Origin: B16-G9 sp964455635 | Lineage (GTDB): Bacteria > Bacteroidota > Bacteroidia > Bacteroidales > F082 | NCBI GenBank assembly: GCA_964455635.1 | Contig: CAYVWX010000045.1 | Location: 1 to 16,419 of the forward strand | Direction: 5' to 3' | Length of the DNA: 16,419 nt | Notes under the pieces: model-generated | Seen by the model: only the letters and a program-made list of their open reading frames with translations | What the model was told of the DNA's origin: nothing | Databases searched by the model: none | Shown here: positions 15,609 through 16,419 of the stretch, one piece after another | Layout of the letters: each line of letters begins with the position of its first letter | Position numbering within the stretch: position 1 is the first letter of the stretch | Translations under genes and position numbers: made by a program

Positions 15609-15774
15609 CTCGTCAGGATATGCACCCGCAAGCTCGTCAGGATTTGTAATCCTGACGATGATAAAACATTAAATAATAGTGGTTTTGTTTTGTTTCGGAT
15701 TACAAATCCGAAACAGCTTGTGGGCTTGTGGTTGCGAACTAACACAAGCTCGGCAGGATTTGTAATCCTGCCGA
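15609..15774. repeat. Cluster of REP-like palindromes around a GGATTTGTAATCC core
   Basis: Three perfect 11-bp hairpins with 3-base loops occur: 15634-15644/15648-15658 (loop TGT), 15691-15701/15705-15715 (loop ACA, so in opposite orientation) and 15750-15760/15764-15774 (loop TGT). A half unit, GCTCGTCAGGATATGC, lies at 15609-15624. Units one and three share flanks AAGCTCG and CGATGA and differ in the stem by a T-A to G-C change that keeps pairing. An 8-bp repeat (15715-15722/15743-15750) links units two and three. The irregular spacing and palindromic units point to REP/BIME-type repeats rather than CRISPR. Confidence 0.75.
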
Positions 15775-15823
15775 TGAGAACAAGCAGCATAAGTTATTTT
15801 GTAACCCTCCGGCGTATGCAGTT

Positions 15824-15857
15824 AAAAAAAGCCTGCTCCGTTTCCGGAACAGGCTTT
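15824..15857 (-). terminator. Rho-independent terminator of the S74-domain gene
   Basis: On the - strand a stem of 6 + 4 pairs around one mismatch (AGCCTG 15855-15850 with CAGGCT 15835-15830, and TCCG with CGGA) has a 4-base loop and is followed by a T7 tract at 15830-15824. It lies about 100 bases past the stop of the S74-domain gene. Confidence 0.75.
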
Positions 15858-15958
15858 GGAAAACCAAATTCCTACCTTTGGATTTTTTTAAATTGGGAAT
15901 GCATTAAAGCCGATAGCTGTCGGCTTGGAGTGCCCGGAGTTGGGAGTAACCGGCAGCC

Positions 15959-16419
15959 TTATTTTATCCTTTTTTCCAGATTATTTAATCGTTTTTCAAG
16001 TGCATTTATCAATTTTTGTTGTGCTGTCAGCTGTTCAACAAGCTGTTGTTTTTCTGTATTTAGTTCCTGAACAGCTTTTACCAATGGAACGACGAACTCG
16101 GCATAACGCAAACCGTAATGCGATTCCTTGTTTTTGGGTTTATCCACCCCGTGAAAGTCAAAGCCCAATGCTTCAGCGGCAGCTTCTACTTCCTGTGCAA
16201 TAAAACCGATTTGAACCTCTGCGGCTTTCAGGCTTTCGCTTTCGGAAATGCGTAAATTATCAGAGGTGTTATTAAAACGTGCTATGGCATCCATATCCAA
16301 CTTATAGGTAACGGGGCGTAGTTTTACGATGAAATCCAGCCCTGCAACATTCTCCTTTACATTGGTTTTAAAACGGCCATCGCTTAAGTTTGTCCAGTTG
16401 GCATAGCCGCCAATGGTTG
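15959..16419 (-). CDS. S74 (tail-fibre/endosialidase chaperone) domain protein, C-terminal part
   Basis: The frame stays open to the window edge, so only the last 152 or so codons of a longer gene are present; the TTG at 16300 is an internal Leu codon, not the start. The visible part begins TIGGYANWTNLSDGRFKTNV, the usual lead-in to the Peptidase_S74 intramolecular chaperone domain, with the Ser-Asp pair (codons at 16384-16379) where such domains self-cleave after helping a beta-helical trimer fold. AGLDFIVKLRPVTYKLD and GFIAQEVE follow, then YAEFVVPLVKAVQEL running into a heptad-patterned coiled coil up to the stop. In phage this domain caps tail spikes; in Bacteroidota it ends many large secreted surface proteins. 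Which kind this is cannot be told without the N-terminal part. A terminator lies downstream. Confidence 0.88.
   Translation of the reverse strand, partial: TIGGYANWTNLSDGRFKTNVKENVAGLDFIVKLRPVTYKLDMDAIARFNNTSDNLRISESESLKAAEVQIGFIAQEVEAAAEALGFDFHGVDKPKNKESHYGLRYAEFVVPLVKAVQELNTEKQQLVEQLTAQQKLINALEKRLNNLEKRIK

Larger units (their letters stand above)
15483..15958. other. Gene-free region with REP-like hairpins and terminators
   Basis: This interval between the transporter operon and the S74-domain gene holds a promoter box (15489-15496, - strand), a terminator-like hairpin (15560-15597, - strand), three long hairpins of one repeat family (15634-15774), the terminator of the S74 gene (15824-15857, - strand) and a 7-bp inverted repeat, AAGCCGA 15907-15913 with TCGGCTT 15920-15926. 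Frames open across it on either strand have no family resemblance and run through the palindromes. Confidence 0.6.

Noticed and set aside
15609..15774. Possible CRISPR array
   Set aside because: There are only three units, each a palindrome with long arms, in mixed orientation and with irregular spacing, and no cas genes are in the window.
15855..15880. TTTG and TACCTTTG on the + strand resembling a promoter
   Set aside because: The spacer is only 14 bases, part of it lies in a terminator stem, and no + strand gene follows.
15690..16070. Open frame on the + strand across the repeats and into the S74 gene
   Set aside because: It runs through the palindromes and antisense to a clearly recognisable S74 domain; the translation resembles no protein family.

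Overview
The window reads as chromosomal DNA of an anaerobic or facultative Bacteroidota, probably Bacteroidales/Marinilabiliales. The DNA is AT-rich. Genes lack obvious Shine-Dalgarno sequences. Several upstream regions carry the Bacteroidota -7 box TAnnTTTG. Protein families such as a DUF6427-like membrane protein and an S74-type tail-fibre domain protein are typical of the phylum. No rRNA, tRNA, intact insertion sequence or CRISPR array was seen.

Layout. Bases 1-554 have no gene but hold five small hairpins and a promoter. Then, on the + strand: a DUF423-type membrane protein, a PaaK-like acyl-CoA ligase and an unknown secreted protein. From about 3071 a well-formed promoter starts a probable operon: a family-4 glycosyltransferase, purD (ATGA overlap), a DUF6427-like membrane protein and rnhB (11-bp overlap). 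Next come ppdK and pckA, each followed by a hairpin terminator. Together they form an enzyme pair around phosphoenolpyruvate, pyruvate and oxaloacetate.

After pckA the strand switches. Bases 12012-12474 hold the decayed remnant of an MNT-type nucleotidyltransferase (antitoxin-like) gene. Then a two-gene tripartite tricarboxylate transporter (TTT) operon runs on the - strand. Its large permease TctA is separate, but the solute-binding protein (TctC/Bug family) and the small membrane subunit (TctB) are fused into one polypeptide, with an additional membrane helix at the junction. This fusion is the most interesting item in the window. The region between it and the window end holds REP-like hairpins, two of which differ by a compensatory base-pair change, and two terminator-like structures. 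The window ends inside an S74 (intramolecular chaperone) C-terminal domain gene on the - strand.

As a working picture (inference), ppdK and pckA handle the PEP/oxaloacetate branch of fermentation or gluconeogenesis, and the neighbouring transporter could import a carboxylate entering the same node. The transporter block is flanked by decayed or repetitive DNA on both sides, so it may be an acquired or mobile segment rather than a long-standing partner of ppdK/pckA.
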